From assembly GCA_902628275.1 (NCBI GenBank), contig CACOMI010000005.1:1-64000 (forward strand): DNA of 64,000 bases, given 5' to 3'. This document shows, piece by piece, positions 35,088 to 46,357 of this stretch. The stretch comes from an uncultured Pelagibacteraceae bacterium (GTDB taxonomy: Bacteria > Pseudomonadota > Alphaproteobacteria > Pelagibacterales > Pelagibacteraceae). Both the position numbers and the translations under genes were made by a program. Below the pieces are notes generated by a model, which saw only the letters and a program-made list of their open reading frames with translations, did no database searches and was not told the DNA's origin. The stretch's first letter is position 1; each line of letters starts with the position of its first letter.

Positions 35088-37940
35088 ATGATGAAAAAGA
35101 TAGTTATTAAGGGGGCTAAAGAACACAATTTGAAGAATGTTACTGTAGAGATTCCAAAAGATAAATTTGTGGTCATAACAGGTCTATCTGGGTCTGGAAA
35201 ATCATCATTAGCTTTCGATACTATCTATGCAGAGGGTCAAAGAAGATATGTAGAGAGCTTGTCTGCTTATGCGCGTCAATTTTTAGATAAAATGAAAAAA
35301 CCAAATGTTGATTTAATTGAGGGATTAAGTCCAGCTATCGCAATAGAGCAAAAAAATACCTCAAAAAACCCAAGATCTACTGTTGCAACTGTAACTGAAA
35401 TTTATGATTACATGAGGGTATTATATGCTAGAGCGGGAATTCCATATTCACCATTTACAGGTAAACCAATAACCTCTCAAACAATTACACAGATAGTAGA
35501 TTTAGTTAAAAAATTACCAAAAAAATCAACAATATATATTTACGCTCCAGTAGTAAGAGGTCGTAAGGGTGAATATAAAAAAGATATTTTAAGTTACAAA
35601 AGAAGAGGTTTTAGAAAAATTAAAATTGATAATATTTTATATGATATAGAAAAATCACCCAATCTAGATAAAAAACTAAAACACGATATTTCAGTCCTAG
35701 TCGATAGAATAGTTTTAAACACAAAACTTGGTAACAGGTTAGCTGAAAGTATTGAAACAGCTGTAAATTTAGCTAACGGTTTAGTTTTTGTAGAATATGA
35801 AGATGAAACACTTCCTCAAAAGTTTAGAAAAATTGAAAAATTAATTTACTCTACCAAATTCGCTTGCCCTGAAAGTGGTTTTACTATTGAAGAAATTGAG
35901 CCAAGACTTTTTTCATTTAATAGTCCCTATGGAGCCTGTGAGGAATGTGAGGGAATTGGAATGAAGCTAAATGTTGATCCAAATTTAGTTGTTCCCGATG
36001 AAAGAAAAAGTTTAGCAGATGGAGCAATTGAACCTTGGTCAAAATCAACCACATTATATTATGCTCAAACTTTAGCTTCTTTAGCTAAACACTATGGTTT
36101 TTCTTTAGATGAAAAATGGAAAAAATTATCTAAAAAAATTAAAGATATTATTCTTTACGGTTCTGACGAAGATGAAATTAAATTCAATTATGATGATGGT
36201 TACGAGAAATATTCTTACAAAAAATCTTTTGAAGGAGTGATTAATAATCTCGAAAGAAGATTTTTAGAGTCCGATAGTGAATGGAAAAGAGAGGCAATTG
36301 CAGAATATCAATCTGATACACCTTGTGAAGCCTGTAACGGTGATAGGTTAAAAGAAGAAGCTTTATGTGTAAAAATTAATAATCTTAACATCAGTGAAGT
36401 GACTAAAAAATCAATTTTGGATGCTGCTGAATGGTTTAAAAATTTGGATAAAAATCTTGATAAAAGACAATTCAAAATAGCAGAGCATGTTTTAAAAGAA
36501 ATAAATGAAAGGTTGAATTTTCTTTTAAATGTTGGCTTAGATTATCTTACTCTATCAAGGGAGTCCGGCACATTATCAGGTGGAGAAGCACAAAGAATAA
36601 GATTAGCTTCACAGATTGGATCTGGTTTAACAGGTGTGTTGTATGTTTTGGATGAACCTTCGATTGGATTACATCAAAAAGACAACGTAAAGCTCATTAA
36701 TGCTTTAAAAAGATTACGAGATCTTGGCAATACTGTAATTGTAGTTGAACATGATACTGAAACAATGGAAAATGCTGATCACATAATTGATCTGGGTCCT
36801 GAAGCTGGAAGTAATGGTGGTCAAATCACTTCACAAGGTTCTTACGAGGAAATTAAAAAAGATAAAAATAGTATAACTGGTCAGTATCTTTCAAATAAAA
36901 AAACCATTGAAATTCCAAAAATAAGAAGGCTAGCAAAAAATGGAAGATTTGTAGAAATTAATGGAGCAAGTGGAAATAACTTAAACAATGTTAATCTTAA
37001 AATACCTACAGGTACTTTTACATGTGTAACTGGTGTTTCAGGCAGCGGTAAATCAACATTAATATTACAAACTTTATTTCACGCTTTAAATCTGACGTTA
37101 AATAGTAAAGCTAAAAAAACTCCAAAATCTTTTAAAGGTTATAAAGGAGTAGAATTAATTGATAAAATTATTGATATAGATCAATCGCCCATTGGAAGAA
37201 CTCCTAGATCAAACCCCGCTACATATACAGGTGCGTTCGGTCCTATCAGAGATTGGTTTACAAGTTTACCCGAGTCTAAAACAAGAGGTTATAAACCTGG
37301 AAGATTCTCTTTTAATGTTAAAGGTGGAAGATGCGAAGCATGTGAAGGTGATGGTGTAATTACATACGAAATGCATTTTTTACCAGATGTTTATATACAG
37401 TGTGATGAGTGCAAAGGAACAAGATATAACAAAGAAACGTTGGAAATTAAATTTAAAGGAAAAAGTATTGCAGACGTTTTAGATATGTCTGTTGATGAAG
37501 GGTGTGAATATTTTGAAAATATTTCAAATATCAAAACAAAATTGTTAACTTTAAAAAAAGTTGGATTAGGTTATATAAAAATAGGTCAACAAGCTACTAC
37601 TCTTTCTGGAGGCGAGGCACAAAGAATTAAACTTGCAAAAGAACTCTCAAAAAGATCTACTGGTAGAACAATGTATATTTTAGATGAACCAACAACAGGT
37701 TTGCATCAACATGATATTAAAAAACTTTTAGAAATACTTCACACCTTTGTAAAACTTGGAAATACCGTTGTTGTAATTGAGCATAATTTAGATGTAATTA
37801 AAACAGCAGATTATATAATTGATATGGGGCCTGAGGGTGGTGTTAAAGGTGGTAATATTGTCGCCGAAGGTAAACCAGAGGAAGTATGCAAAGTTAAAGA
37901 GAGTTTTACAGGCCAATTTTTAAGACCTTTGCTTAATTAA
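35088..37940 (+). CDS. uvrA: Excinuclease ABC subunit A
   Basis: 950 residues. Damage recognition in nucleotide excision repair. Two ABC modules: Walker [20 protein letters not shown] and [16 protein letters not shown]; signatures [12 protein letters not shown] and [12 protein letters not shown]; Walker [13 protein letters not shown] and [12 protein letters not shown]. Zinc modules include [16 protein letters not shown] and [16 protein letters not shown] ... CDECKGTRY. The first module reads [10 protein letters not shown], with a single Cys where E. coli has CPIC, apparently a clade feature. Two adjacent ATGs (35088, 35091) could both start it. Confidence 0.97.
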   Translation: MMKKIVIKGAKEHNLKNVTVEIPKDKFVVITGLSGSGKSSLAFDTIYAEGQRRYVESLSAYARQFLDKMKKPNVDLIEGLSPAIAIEQKNTSKNPRSTVATVTEIYDYMRVLYARAGIPYSPFTGKPITSQTITQIVDLVKKLPKKSTIYIYAPVVRGRKGEYKKDILSYKRRGFRKIKIDNILYDIEKSPNLDKKLKHDISVLVDRIVLNTKLGNRLAESIETAVNLANGLVFVEYEDETLPQKFRKIEKLIYSTKFACPESGFTIEEIEPRLFSFNSPYGACEECEGIGMKLNVDPNLVVPDERKSLADGAIEPWSKSTTLYYAQTLASLAKHYGFSLDEKWKKLSKKIKDIILYGSDEDEIKFNYDDGYEKYSYKKSFEGVINNLERRFLESDSEWKREAIAEYQSDTPCEACNGDRLKEEALCVKINNLNISEVTKKSILDAAEWFKNLDKNLDKRQFKIAEHVLKEINERLNFLLNVGLDYLTLSRESGTLSGGEAQRIRLASQIGSGLTGVLYVLDEPSIGLHQKDNVKLINALKRLRDLGNTVIVVEHDTETMENADHIIDLGPEAGSNGGQITSQGSYEEIKKDKNSITGQYLSNKKTIEIPKIRRLAKNGRFVEINGASGNNLNNVNLKIPTGTFTCVTGVSGSGKSTLILQTLFHALNLTLNSKAKKTPKSFKGYKGVELIDKIIDIDQSPIGRTPRSNPATYTGAFGPIRDWFTSLPESKTRGYKPGRFSFNVKGGRCEACEGDGVITYEMHFLPDVYIQCDECKGTRYNKETLEIKFKGKSIADVLDMSVDEGCEYFENISNIKTKLLTLKKVGLGYIKIGQQATTLSGGEAQRIKLAKELSKRSTGRTMYILDEPTTGLHQHDIKKLLEILHTFVKLGNTVVVIEHNLDVIKTADYIIDMGPEGGVKGGNIVAEGKPEEVCKVKESFTGQFLRPLLN

Positions 37941-38068
37941 TTATTAAATTATCTTTTTTTTAAATTTATTTCTTGATAATTATCGTCATTTAATTAAATA
38001 AAATTATTTTATTATTGATATAATAGAGAAATTACCTAATAAAGCTTTAGAGATGATTAAAAGTTAAT

Positions 38069-38209
38069 ATGTTAAATAAAATAAACAAATTTTTTTTAAA
38101 AAATAAAACTAATAAATATTTAATAATGGGAGGTTTCTCATTTTTTTTAATTAAAGGTTTAATTTGGCTAGGAATATTTGTTTTTGCTGGTTTTAATTTA
38201 ATAAATTAA
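38069..38209 (+). CDS. Small membrane protein, 46 residues
   Basis: A complete frame from ATG 38069 to TAA 38207-38209. It has a basic N-terminus (MLNKINKFFLKNKTNKYLIM) and two adjacent hydrophobic stretches (about 19-28 and 31-45, GLIWLGIFVFAGFNLI). A good -10 box (TATAAT, 38019-38024) lies about 45 bp upstream, and the next gene starts 9 bp downstream, so both probably form one small operon. No family recognised. Tight spacing and sensible composition make a real gene more likely than not. Confidence 0.5.
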   Translation: MLNKINKFFLKNKTNKYLIMGGFSFFLIKGLIWLGIFVFAGFNLIN

Positions 38210-38218
38210 AATTAATAA

Positions 38219-38632
38219 ATGAATGATCAATTAAATAACAATTCTGAATTTAAAATTTTCGGCGCTACAATAGAAACATTTTCAGTATTTTATGGATCCT
38301 TTTTAGTTTTTTGGGGAGTAATTGTGAGTTTTATAAGTGGAAGCAATTCTTTAACGTCATTTATTCCATCTTTAATTGGTTTGCCAATCTTAATCTTTTC
38401 AAATTTATCTATTAAATTTACTAATAAAAAAAAACTCTTTATGCATATTGTATTTTTTTTTGGTTTAATAGCATTTCTAGGTGGTTTAGACTTTTTAAGA
38501 TCTATTTTAACTGGAACACTTTTTCAAAATTTTTGGGCTGATATTTCAAAGTTAATATTATTAACTACAGGTGCATATTTTTTATATCAATGCACAAGGT
38601 CATTTTTCTTTGCTAGGAAGAATAACAATTAG
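38219..38632 (+). CDS. Four-helix membrane protein, unknown
   Basis: 137 residues with four hydrophobic segments at about 20-40, 45-62, 72-92 and 103-125, and a polar N-terminus (MNDQLNNNSEFKIFG). No family recognised. It follows the 46-residue frame by 9 bp and ends 5 bp before the convergent sodB stop. A small inner-membrane protein is all that can be said. Confidence 0.7.
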   Translation: MNDQLNNNSEFKIFGATIETFSVFYGSFLVFWGVIVSFISGSNSLTSFIPSLIGLPILIFSNLSIKFTNKKKLFMHIVFFFGLIAFLGGLDFLRSILTGTLFQNFWADISKLILLTTGAYFLYQCTRSFFFARKNNN

Positions 38633-38637
38633 GTCTA

Positions 38638-39228
38638 TTAATCTAGAAGTGACTCAACGTATTCCCAGTTAATTAGACTATCTATAAATTTATCCAAGTA
38701 TTCTGGTCTTCTATTTCTATAATCAATATAATAAGAGTGCTCCCAGACATCACAACCTAGTATTGGTTTCATATTATCAATTAATGGATTAGCTGCGTTT
38801 GCAGTTTTTGTTACGACAAGCTTACCGTTGTTAATTGAGAGCCAACACCAACCTGAACCAAATTGTGTAATTCCCGCTTGTTTAAAATCAGCTTTAAATT
38901 TATCTATACTTCCAAAATCTGAAACTATTCTTTTTTCAAGTTTTGAGGGAATGTTTCCGCCGCCTTTTGGTTTCATGCATTTCCAAAAAAGGTTATGATT
39001 CCAATGTTGACTGGCATTATTAAATATTCCTGCTTTTGAGGTGTCTTTAGAACTACTTAAAATAATATCTTCAAGTGACATCCCTTCCATTTCTGTATCT
39101 TTTATAAAATTATTTAGATTAGTTATATATGTTTGATGATGCTTTCCGTGGTGAAGATCTAAGGTTTCCTCAGACATTATTGGTGATAAAGCATCTTTTG
39201 AATAATCTAATTTTGGTAATTCATGCAT
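38638..39228 (-). CDS. sodB: Superoxide dismutase, iron type
   Basis: 196 residues. Converts superoxide to oxygen and hydrogen peroxide. Metal ligands are visible in LDLHHGKHHQTY (His), SQHWNHNLFW (His) and GCDVWEHSYYIDYRN (Asp and His). The Gln in NASQHWNH and the Ala-rich KTANAANPL fit the iron rather than the manganese type. No signal peptide, so cytoplasmic. Confidence 0.95.
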   Translation of the reverse strand: MHELPKLDYSKDALSPIMSEETLDLHHGKHHQTYITNLNNFIKDTEMEGMSLEDIILSSSKDTSKAGIFNNASQHWNHNLFWKCMKPKGGGNIPSKLEKRIVSDFGSIDKFKADFKQAGITQFGSGWCWLSINNGKLVVTKTANAANPLIDNMKPILGCDVWEHSYYIDYRNRRPEYLDKFIDSLINWEYVESLLD

Positions 39229-39289
39229 AAAATTTTAAATATAAAATCGTATTTCTTTTAATCTATTTTAACTATTAATTCAAATATAT

Positions 39290-41251
39290 TTAATATTTTA
39301 ATTCTTTTAAATTTCTAAATTGATACAATGACTCTGGATTTGCTAAAGCCTCTTTATTTTTTATTTTTTTACCTTCAATAATATCTTTAACACTTAATTC
39401 TACAATTTTTCCACTCTTTGTTCTGGGTATATCTTTTATCCTAACAATTTTTTGTGGAACATGTCTAGGTGATGCATTTTTTCTGATTTTTAATTTTAGT
39501 TTCTTTACTAGATCATCATTTAATTGATATTTTGGATTTAAAATTACAAATAAGATAATTCTGATATCATTATCCCAGGATTGTCCAACAACTAAAGATT
39601 CTTTAATTTCTTTAAATTGCTCTATTTCAGAATAGATTTCAGCAGTACCAAGTCTTACGCCACCAGGATTTAAAGTTGTATCTGACCTGCCATAAATTAC
39701 AAAGCCTTTATTTTTTGTTATTTTTGCGTAATCTCCATGATGCCATATATTTTTATATTTATTAAAATATGCTTTTTTAAATTTTTTATCCTTGGGATCG
39801 TTCCAAAATCTCAATGGAGTTGAAGGAAAAGGATTTATGCAAACAAGTTCTCCTTTCTGATTTAAAACTGATTTTCCTTTTTCATTAAATACACGAACAT
39901 CCATGCCTAATCCTTTACACTGAATTTCACCAGAATAGACAGATTGGTACAAATTACCCAAAACAAAGCAAGAAACAATATCAGTACCACCTGAAATAGA
40001 TGCTAAATGTAAATTTGTTTTAATATTTTTATATACATAATTAAAACTTTCCTCTGACAAAGGAGATCCAGTTGAACAAATTGTTCTTAGTTTTGAAAAC
40101 TTATAAATATTTTTATAACTTTTTTTTGTTTTTCTTAGTGTATCGATATACTTTGCGCTTACACCTAACAACGTTATTTTTTCCTTATTAACTATTCTTA
40201 AAAGCAAATCCTCATTTTTAAACATAGGGAAACCATCAAATAAAACAATTGATGCTTTTGATGCTAAAACTGAAATCAGCCAATTCCACATCATCCACCC
40301 ACATGTAGTAAAATAAAAAACGTTATCATTTTCTTTTATATTACAATGTAGCTGGTGTTCTTTTAGGTGTTGCAGTAGTACTCCACCACTTTTGTGACAA
40401 ATACATTTTGGTTTACCTGTCGTTCCACTAGAGTAAAGAATTGCCAAATCATGCTCGAAATCAAATTTAGAATATTTAATAAATGTAAATTTATTTTTAA
40501 TTAAATTTTGCCAACTATGTGTTTTGATGTTTTTGAATTTAGGAAGTTTTTTTAAATTTGGTTGACCTGGATATTTTGAAATAATAATATGTTTTATAGA
40601 GGGTACTTTTTTTATTATTTCAGGGACTCTTTCTAACACATTAATTTTTTTTCCTGCATAAAAGTATTTATCAGTAACAATTAAGACCTTAGGTTTAATT
40701 TGAGAAAATCTCTCAACAACACCATTAATTCCAAAATCTGGAGAACATGATGACCATATGGCTCCAATAGCAACTGTTCCTAAAAAAGCTTCAACTGTCT
40801 CAGAAATATTAGGCATATAGCCTGCTACCCTATCTTTTGATTTTATATTTATATTTTTTAAAAAATAGGAAATATTTTTTACATTTTTATTTAATTCTTT
40901 CCAATTCCTGGTCTCACGATATCCATTTTCACTGATGAAAGTTATGGCCTTCTCATTAGTGTTTTTTGATAATAAATTTTCACAAAAATTTAATTTGGAG
41001 TTTGGAAGAAAAATATTTTTAAAGAATTTTTTTGACTTTTTAATCTTTTTATTACTTTTACTACCTTTAACCTTTGAAAAATCCCAAATACTGTCCCAAA
41101 ACATACCAGGATTATTTATTGACCATCTATGAATTTTTTCATAATTCTCATTAAATTTTCTAGAAAATCTATTGGAAATGAATTTCTCAAATTTAAATAA
41201 ATTTGAATTTTTTTTTAGTATATTGCTTGGATGCCAAAGTTTTTTTTTCAT
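39290..41251 (-). CDS. Acetoacetyl-CoA synthetase
   Basis: 653 residues, matching the family length. Adenylate-forming enzyme activating acetoacetate with ATP and CoA. The P-loop LYSSGTTGKPKCICHKSGG, the family-typical LQHLKEHQLHCNIKENDNVF and TTCGWMMWNWLIS, the hinge region WHHGDYAKI and GRSDTTLNPGGVRLGTAEIY, and the catalytic Lys in RTKSGKIVELSVK are all present. The N-terminus FWDSIWDFSKVKGS fits acetoacetyl- rather than acetyl-CoA synthetase. It would feed ketone bodies or polyhydroxybutyrate breakdown products into acetyl-CoA. It stands alone with 60-bp gaps on both sides. Confidence 0.9.
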   Translation of the reverse strand: MKKKLWHPSNILKKNSNLFKFEKFISNRFSRKFNENYEKIHRWSINNPGMFWDSIWDFSKVKGSKSNKKIKKSKKFFKNIFLPNSKLNFCENLLSKNTNEKAITFISENGYRETRNWKELNKNVKNISYFLKNINIKSKDRVAGYMPNISETVEAFLGTVAIGAIWSSCSPDFGINGVVERFSQIKPKVLIVTDKYFYAGKKINVLERVPEIIKKVPSIKHIIISKYPGQPNLKKLPKFKNIKTHSWQNLIKNKFTFIKYSKFDFEHDLAILYSSGTTGKPKCICHKSGGVLLQHLKEHQLHCNIKENDNVFYFTTCGWMMWNWLISVLASKASIVLFDGFPMFKNEDLLLRIVNKEKITLLGVSAKYIDTLRKTKKSYKNIYKFSKLRTICSTGSPLSEESFNYVYKNIKTNLHLASISGGTDIVSCFVLGNLYQSVYSGEIQCKGLGMDVRVFNEKGKSVLNQKGELVCINPFPSTPLRFWNDPKDKKFKKAYFNKYKNIWHHGDYAKITKNKGFVIYGRSDTTLNPGGVRLGTAEIYSEIEQFKEIKESLVVGQSWDNDIRIILFVILNPKYQLNDDLVKKLKLKIRKNASPRHVPQKIVRIKDIPRTKSGKIVELSVKDIIEGKKIKNKEALANPESLYQFRNLKELKY

Positions 41252-41311
41252 AAAAAATTACATTGAGTACTTTATTATAGTGTAATTTTCTTAATTTTAA
41301 CGATTAATTTT

Positions 41312-42202
41312 TTATTTTAGATCGTCTTCCCTTAAAACTGTTTTTTGAGAAACTCTTAATCTTACCAAAACAGTATTAGCTATATAAATAGAGGAATAAG
41401 TTCCAAAAACAACACCAAGTATCATGGCAAGTGAGAACCCTTTAAGTATTTCTCCACCAAAAAAATATATAGCTAATAAAGCTAGTAAAGTAGTTGCAGA
41501 TGTTATGATTGTTCTTGATAAAGTTTCATTAATTGAAATATTTGTTAATTCAAAAATTTTAATATCTGAATATTTTCTTAGATTTTCTCTGACACGATCA
41601 AAAATGACCACTGTATCATTCATAGAGTATCCTACTATTGTTAATACAGCTGCTATAATTGATAAGTTTATTTCTAAACTAAATAATGAAAAAACTCCCA
41701 GTGTTACAATTACATCATGAAATAAAGCTAGAATTGCGCCTAGACTAAATTGCCATTCAAATCTAATCCAAATGTAAATCAGCATTAATGCTAATGACAA
41801 AGATATTGCTATTACACCTGATTTTAATAATTCAGCACTTACCTTTGGACCAACATTCTCTACCCTTCTAAAATCATAGTTATTTCCAAAAGATTTGTCT
41901 AAATTAGCTTTAATTTCTTCAATAATATTCTTTTTATTATCTTTGTTTTCAAATTTAACTAAAAAATCTGTATCATTACCAAATTTCTTAACGGAAACAT
42001 CTCCCAAATCCATTTGGTTAAATCTATCTCTTAATGAACTAACATTTATTTTTGAGTCTGAAGCTCTAAGTTCAATTAATGTACCGCCTTTGAAGTCTAT
42101 ACCAAAATTAAGTCCTTTAAATATTAACAATAATAAAGAAACAACAATTAAAAGTGATGATAGTAAATTAAAGTGATTATAATATTTATTAAAGGCAATC
42201 AT
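41312..42202 (-). CDS. secF: Protein translocase subunit SecF
   Basis: 296 residues, six transmembrane helices. RND-type partner of SecD that uses the proton gradient to help pull proteins through SecYEG. Typical elements: the N-terminal GLNFGIDFKGGTLIELR, the LFHDVIVTLGVFSL helix and the SMNDTVVIFDRVREN motif. Its ATG abuts the secD stop at 42202, so the two are tightly coupled. Confidence 0.97.
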   Translation of the reverse strand: MIAFNKYYNHFNLLSSLLIVVSLLLLIFKGLNFGIDFKGGTLIELRASDSKINVSSLRDRFNQMDLGDVSVKKFGNDTDFLVKFENKDNKKNIIEEIKANLDKSFGNNYDFRRVENVGPKVSAELLKSGVIAISLSLALMLIYIWIRFEWQFSLGAILALFHDVIVTLGVFSLFSLEINLSIIAAVLTIVGYSMNDTVVIFDRVRENLRKYSDIKIFELTNISINETLSRTIITSATTLLALLAIYFFGGEILKGFSLAMILGVVFGTYSSIYIANTVLVRLRVSQKTVLREDDLK

Positions 42203-43755
42203 TAGATTAATTTTTCCTTATCTTTATTTCTTGATACATAAATACTAGTGAACAATCTTGCTATAAAATAAACTGAAAATAGTGTTGTAAATATTCCAAC
42301 TCCTAAGGTTACAGCAAAACCTTTGACTGGACCTGAACCCATGAAAAACAAAATAATTGCCGCTAATAATGTAGTAATATTAGCATCTAAAATTGCAGTT
42401 CTTGATTTAGTATAGCCACCATCAAAAGCCAAAATATTATTAGTCTCGTCTTTTAATTCTTCTTTAATTCTCTCAAAAATTAAAACATTTGCATCAACAG
42501 CCATACCTACAGTTAGAATAATTCCTGCAATACCAGGTAATGTTAAAGTGGCCTCGAATAAAGTTAAAACACCTAACAATATAAATAAATTAACTATTAG
42601 AGTTACATTAGTTATCAATCCAAAAATTTTATATTTAACAAACATAAAAATTATTACCAACATAAATCCTATTGCTAAGGCAATCATTCCTGCATTAATT
42701 GAATCTTGACCAAGATCAGGTCCAACCGTTCTTTCTTCAATAATTTCTAATGGTGCTGGTAATGCACCTGATCTTAATAATAAAGCTAAATCGGTTGCTG
42801 TTTGAAAAGTAAAACCTCCACTTATCTGACCAGATCCACTTGCAATAGTATCTCTAACAACAGGTGCACTAATAATTTTACCATCTAAAACTATTGCTAA
42901 TTGTTTTCCAATACCTGTTGAAGTTGCCTTACCAAACCTTTTTGCACCTACTCTATCTAAAGTAAATGAAACAATTGTTTGGTTTGTTTGAGTGTCCATT
43001 TTTGGTTGAGCATCCAGTAAATTCTCACCACTTATTATAATTCTTTTACTAACTACAGCTTCTTCTAGATCATTTTCAAATTTTAACTTTTCAACACCGA
43101 AACGATCATTTTCATCACTTGTTACAAATCGAAATGTGAGGTTAGCAGTTTGACCAAGTAATGATTTTATTCTCATTGGATCATCTAATCCAGGAAGCTC
43201 TACTAAAATTCGGTTATTTCCTCTTTTAAGAATGTTAGGTTCATTAGTTCCAACCTCATCTACTCTTCTTCTGACTATTTCTATAGCTTGATCTTGAGAT
43301 GAGTTTTTAAGTTTAATTAAACCCTGCCTTGAAAAATTAACTTTAAAATTTAACCCTGTGTCTTCAATTTCTAACTGATGAGATTTAAATCTTGGATAAT
43401 AAGGATTAAGATCACTATTTTCATCTTGAAAGACATCTAAAACAGATTGTTTATCATCATCTGTTACATTAAAAAAAATATTTTGGTTATCTATTTTTAT
43501 ATTGTTGATTTTAATATTTTTTTCTTTGAAGTAATTTCTAATTGTTGTTGTTAGATTTTGTAATTTTTGTTCAATTACAGGTTCATTATCAATTTCAAGT
43601 AATAGATATGATCCACCCTGGAGGTCTAACCCAAGGTTAATTTTTTTATCAAAAAAATTATCATCAAATTTAAAAAGATTTGATGAAGCAATTAAAATAA
43701 ATAAAACTGAAAAAAGAGAAATAAATATAATTCTTAACTTAGAGAAATAAAGCAC
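42202..43755 (-). CDS. secD: Protein translocase subunit SecD
   Basis: 517 residues. One N-terminal helix, a large periplasmic domain (about 35-345; INLGLDLQGGSYLLLEID and VDEVGTNEPNILKRGNNRILVELPG) and five C-terminal helices with AGIILTVGMAVDANVLIFERIKEE. Works with SecF and YajC. It is 14 bp downstream of yajC. Confidence 0.97.
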   Translation of the reverse strand: MLYFSKLRIIFISLFSVLFILIASSNLFKFDDNFFDKKINLGLDLQGGSYLLLEIDNEPVIEQKLQNLTTTIRNYFKEKNIKINNIKIDNQNIFFNVTDDDKQSVLDVFQDENSDLNPYYPRFKSHQLEIEDTGLNFKVNFSRQGLIKLKNSSQDQAIEIVRRRVDEVGTNEPNILKRGNNRILVELPGLDDPMRIKSLLGQTANLTFRFVTSDENDRFGVEKLKFENDLEEAVVSKRIIISGENLLDAQPKMDTQTNQTIVSFTLDRVGAKRFGKATSTGIGKQLAIVLDGKIISAPVVRDTIASGSGQISGGFTFQTATDLALLLRSGALPAPLEIIEERTVGPDLGQDSINAGMIALAIGFMLVIIFMFVKYKIFGLITNVTLIVNLFILLGVLTLFEATLTLPGIAGIILTVGMAVDANVLIFERIKEELKDETNNILAFDGGYTKSRTAILDANITTLLAAIILFFMGSGPVKGFAVTLGVGIFTTLFSVYFIARLFTSIYVSRNKDKEKLI

Positions 43756-43769
43756 TTAACTAAAAATAA

Positions 43770-44063
43770 TTATTTTTTAACTTCTTGAGTGTTTGTATTA
43801 ACAAGACTTTGAATACCAGTAGATTTAACTATCTCAACTTTTACATTTTCAGCAATTTCTACTTCAACTTTATCATTATCAATTAGTCTCTCAACTGTTC
43901 CTGTAATACCACCAGAAGTCACAACCTTGTCACCTCTTTTAAGGCTTTCAACCATAGCTTTATGCTCTTTAACTTTTTTTTGCTGTGGTCTGATTAAGAA
44001 AAAATAAAAAATAACAAAAATTAAAATTAACGGTATAAACTGTCCTATTCCTGAACCTTCCAT
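43770..44063 (-). CDS. yajC: Preprotein translocase accessory subunit YajC
   Basis: 97 residues: one N-terminal membrane helix (LILIFVIFYFFLIRPQQKK, with the diagnostic RPQQKK) followed by a small soluble domain with RGDKVVTSGGITGTV. It forms the accessory complex with SecD and SecF encoded directly downstream. The 55-bp gap to serS (44064-44118) has no strong terminator. Confidence 0.96.
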   Translation of the reverse strand: MEGSGIGQFIPLILIFVIFYFFLIRPQQKKVKEHKAMVESLKRGDKVVTSGGITGTVERLIDNDKVEVEIAENVKVEIVKSTGIQSLVNTNTQEVKK

Positions 44064-44118
44064 AAATCTCCTTATTAATTATGTGAATACTTATACTATC
44101 TAGATAATTAAAACAACT

Positions 44119-45378
44119 TTATTTAGTTGAAATCAATTCCAAATTATTCATATACGGTCGCAGTACCTTAGGAACAATAATTGAACCATCTTTTTGTTGA
44201 TAGTTTTCTAGTACAGCAATTAATGTTCTACCCACTGCTAAACCACTTCCGTTTAGTGTTCCAACAAAAATAGTTTCTTTATTTTTATTTTTATATCTTG
44301 ATTTCATTCTTTGTGCCTGAAATGTTGAACAAGAAGAACAAGATGATATTTCACGATACTTGTTTTCTGACGGCAACCACACTTCTATATCATAAGTTTT
44401 TTCAGCACTGAAACCCATATCACCTGAACATAAAATTACTTTTCTATAAGGTAACTCTAACTTATCCAGAATATCTGTTGCACAATTAGTCATTCTATCT
44501 AATTCCTCTAAACAATTTTCTTTTTCCACAATACTAACCATCTCAACTTTATAAAATTGGTGTTGTCTAATCATTCCTTTTGTATCTTTTCCATAACTAC
44601 CTGCTTCTCTTCTAAAACACGGAGTTGAAGCAACAAATCTCATTGGTAAATCTTTTTGGTCAACAATTTTATCTTTAACAATGTTTGTTAAAATAACTTC
44701 TGCAGTTGGAATTAAAAATTTTCTATCAGATCCTTCTTCAAATTTTAATTCAAATTGATCATTTTCAAATTTTGGTAATTGGCCTGTTCCATACATTGTA
44801 TTATCAGAAGCAATCAATGGAGGTGATATCTCTTGGTAACCATTTTGAACAATATGAGTATCTAGCATAAAATTAGATAAAGCACGTTCCAATAGTGCTA
44901 GCTCTTTTTTAACAAATACAAATCTTGATCCTGTTGTTTTTGTTGCAAGATCAAAATCAAGCATATCTAAATTTTCACCAAGTTCGTAATGTGATTTGGG
45001 TTTAAAATCAAATTCGGGAACTTTTCCAGCTTTTAAAACCTCTACATTATCATTTTCATCTTTACCATTTGGAACATCTGGATGGGGTATGTTTGGTATA
45101 CTTGATAAAATATTATTTAATTCAGTTTTAGTATTTTTTTGTTGCTCAGAAATATTCTCTAATTCTATAGATATTTCTTTAGATTTTTTAAATAGACTTT
45201 CATCTTTGGATTTTGATATATCTTTTTTTTCTTTTTCCAAATGTTCTTTCTTTTGAATTAAATCTCTATTTAATTCATCAAGTTTTTTTAAATTATTAAA
45301 ATCAATTTTAACTGAGCGTTTTTCAAGATTTTTTTCAAATTTTAAAAAATCTTTTCTAATTTCTTTTAAATTATGCAT
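44119..45378 (-). CDS. serS: Seryl-tRNA synthetase
   Basis: 419 residues. N-terminal coiled-coil tRNA-binding arm (about 30-100) and a class II catalytic domain: motif 2 [21 protein letters not shown] and motif 3 [17 protein letters not shown], with the ATP/serine block LIPTAEV. The start overlaps the tatC stop by 8 bp, as in the common alphaproteobacterial tatABC-serS order. Confidence 0.97.
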   Translation of the reverse strand: MHNLKEIRKDFLKFEKNLEKRSVKIDFNNLKKLDELNRDLIQKKEHLEKEKKDISKSKDESLFKKSKEISIELENISEQQKNTKTELNNILSSIPNIPHPDVPNGKDENDNVEVLKAGKVPEFDFKPKSHYELGENLDMLDFDLATKTTGSRFVFVKKELALLERALSNFMLDTHIVQNGYQEISPPLIASDNTMYGTGQLPKFENDQFELKFEEGSDRKFLIPTAEVILTNIVKDKIVDQKDLPMRFVASTPCFRREAGSYGKDTKGMIRQHQFYKVEMVSIVEKENCLEELDRMTNCATDILDKLELPYRKVILCSGDMGFSAEKTYDIEVWLPSENKYREISSCSSCSTFQAQRMKSRYKNKNKETIFVGTLNGSGLAVGRTLIAVLENYQQKDGSIIVPKVLRPYMNNLELISTK

Positions 45379-46141
45379 CAGTTTTTTCTAATTTTTTGTT
45401 TTCTATAAATTTTACTGAAAATATAGATAATTCATATAAAATTAATAATGGTATCGCTAAACCAATTTGAGTGATTGGATCTGGTGGTGTTAGTAATGCT
45501 GCAGCGGCAAATATAATTATTACTACATATTTTCTCCTTTCTTTTAAAAATTGACTGTCAACAACACCTATTCTCGCTAATAAACTTAAAACGATAGGTA
45601 GTTGAAAACTTATTCCAAATGCAAAAATTAACTTCATAACAAGTGATAAATATTCATTTACCTTAGCCTCTAATTGAATTGGAAGACTTGTAGACATCCC
45701 TGTACTTTCAAATGATAAAAAGAATTTGATAGCTAAAGGCATTATCAAATAGTAAACAAGCATGCCTCCTAAAAAGAAAAGAATGGGTGTTAATACAAGA
45801 TACGGGAGTATTGCAACTTTTTCATGTTTGTATAAACCTGGTGCAATAAATTTCCATATTTGCATTAGAATAAATGGACAAGTTACAAAAAAAGCAGTGA
45901 AAAAAGATACCTTTATATAGGTTAAAAAAGTTTCTTGTAAGGCTGTAAAAATAAGTCTTCGATCAGATCCGTCATCTTTTACAGCTTGAGCAAATGGATC
46001 AACTAAAAAACCGTAAATATGTTCTGCAAATATATAACAAATTACAAAAAAGATTATTAGAAATACAAAACTATGTATTAATCTTTTTCTTAGTTCTGTT
46101 AGGTGGCTAACAAATCCACCTTCATTTTCTTCATTGCTCAT
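45371..46141 (-). CDS. tatC: Twin-arginine translocase subunit TatC
   Basis: 256 residues with six membrane helices. Receptor for twin-arginine signal peptides. The cytoplasmic N-terminus [15 protein letters not shown] contains the conserved Glu and Arg that contact the signal, and [23 protein letters not shown] is the classical loop and last helices. It overlaps tatB by 11 bp. Confidence 0.97.
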   Translation of the reverse strand: MSNEENEGGFVSHLTELRKRLIHSFVFLIIFFVICYIFAEHIYGFLVDPFAQAVKDDGSDRRLIFTALQETFLTYIKVSFFTAFFVTCPFILMQIWKFIAPGLYKHEKVAILPYLVLTPILFFLGGMLVYYLIMPLAIKFFLSFESTGMSTSLPIQLEAKVNEYLSLVMKLIFAFGISFQLPIVLSLLARIGVVDSQFLKERRKYVVIIIFAAAALLTPPDPITQIGLAIPLLILYELSIFSVKFIENKKLEKTDA

Positions 46142-46352
46142 CTTTTTTAGTTTCTTTTTTTATTTCTTTATCAATTTTTTCTTCATCAATTTCTAAATTA
46201 GAAACTTCATTCTGAATGTTGCTTACATATCTTTTAGCAGTTCCAATCCAAGAACCAGCTTTCTTTAACATGATTGGAAAATCTTTTGGGCCAAGAACAA
46301 CAATTGCAATACCAACAACAATTAATATCTCAAACCAACCAATAGTAGGCAT
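46131..46352 (-). CDS. tatB: Twin-arginine translocase subunit TatB
   Basis: 73 residues, short for TatB. N-terminal helix with the conserved Glu (GWFEILIVVGIAIVVLGPKDFP) followed by an amphipathic helix and a charged tail of Lys/Glu. Partner of TatC in signal-peptide binding. Separated from tatA by 5 bp. Confidence 0.93.
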   Translation of the reverse strand: MPTIGWFEILIVVGIAIVVLGPKDFPIMLKKAGSWIGTAKRYVSNIQNEVSNLEIDEEKIDKEIKKETKKDEQ

Positions 46353-46357
46353 GTGAT

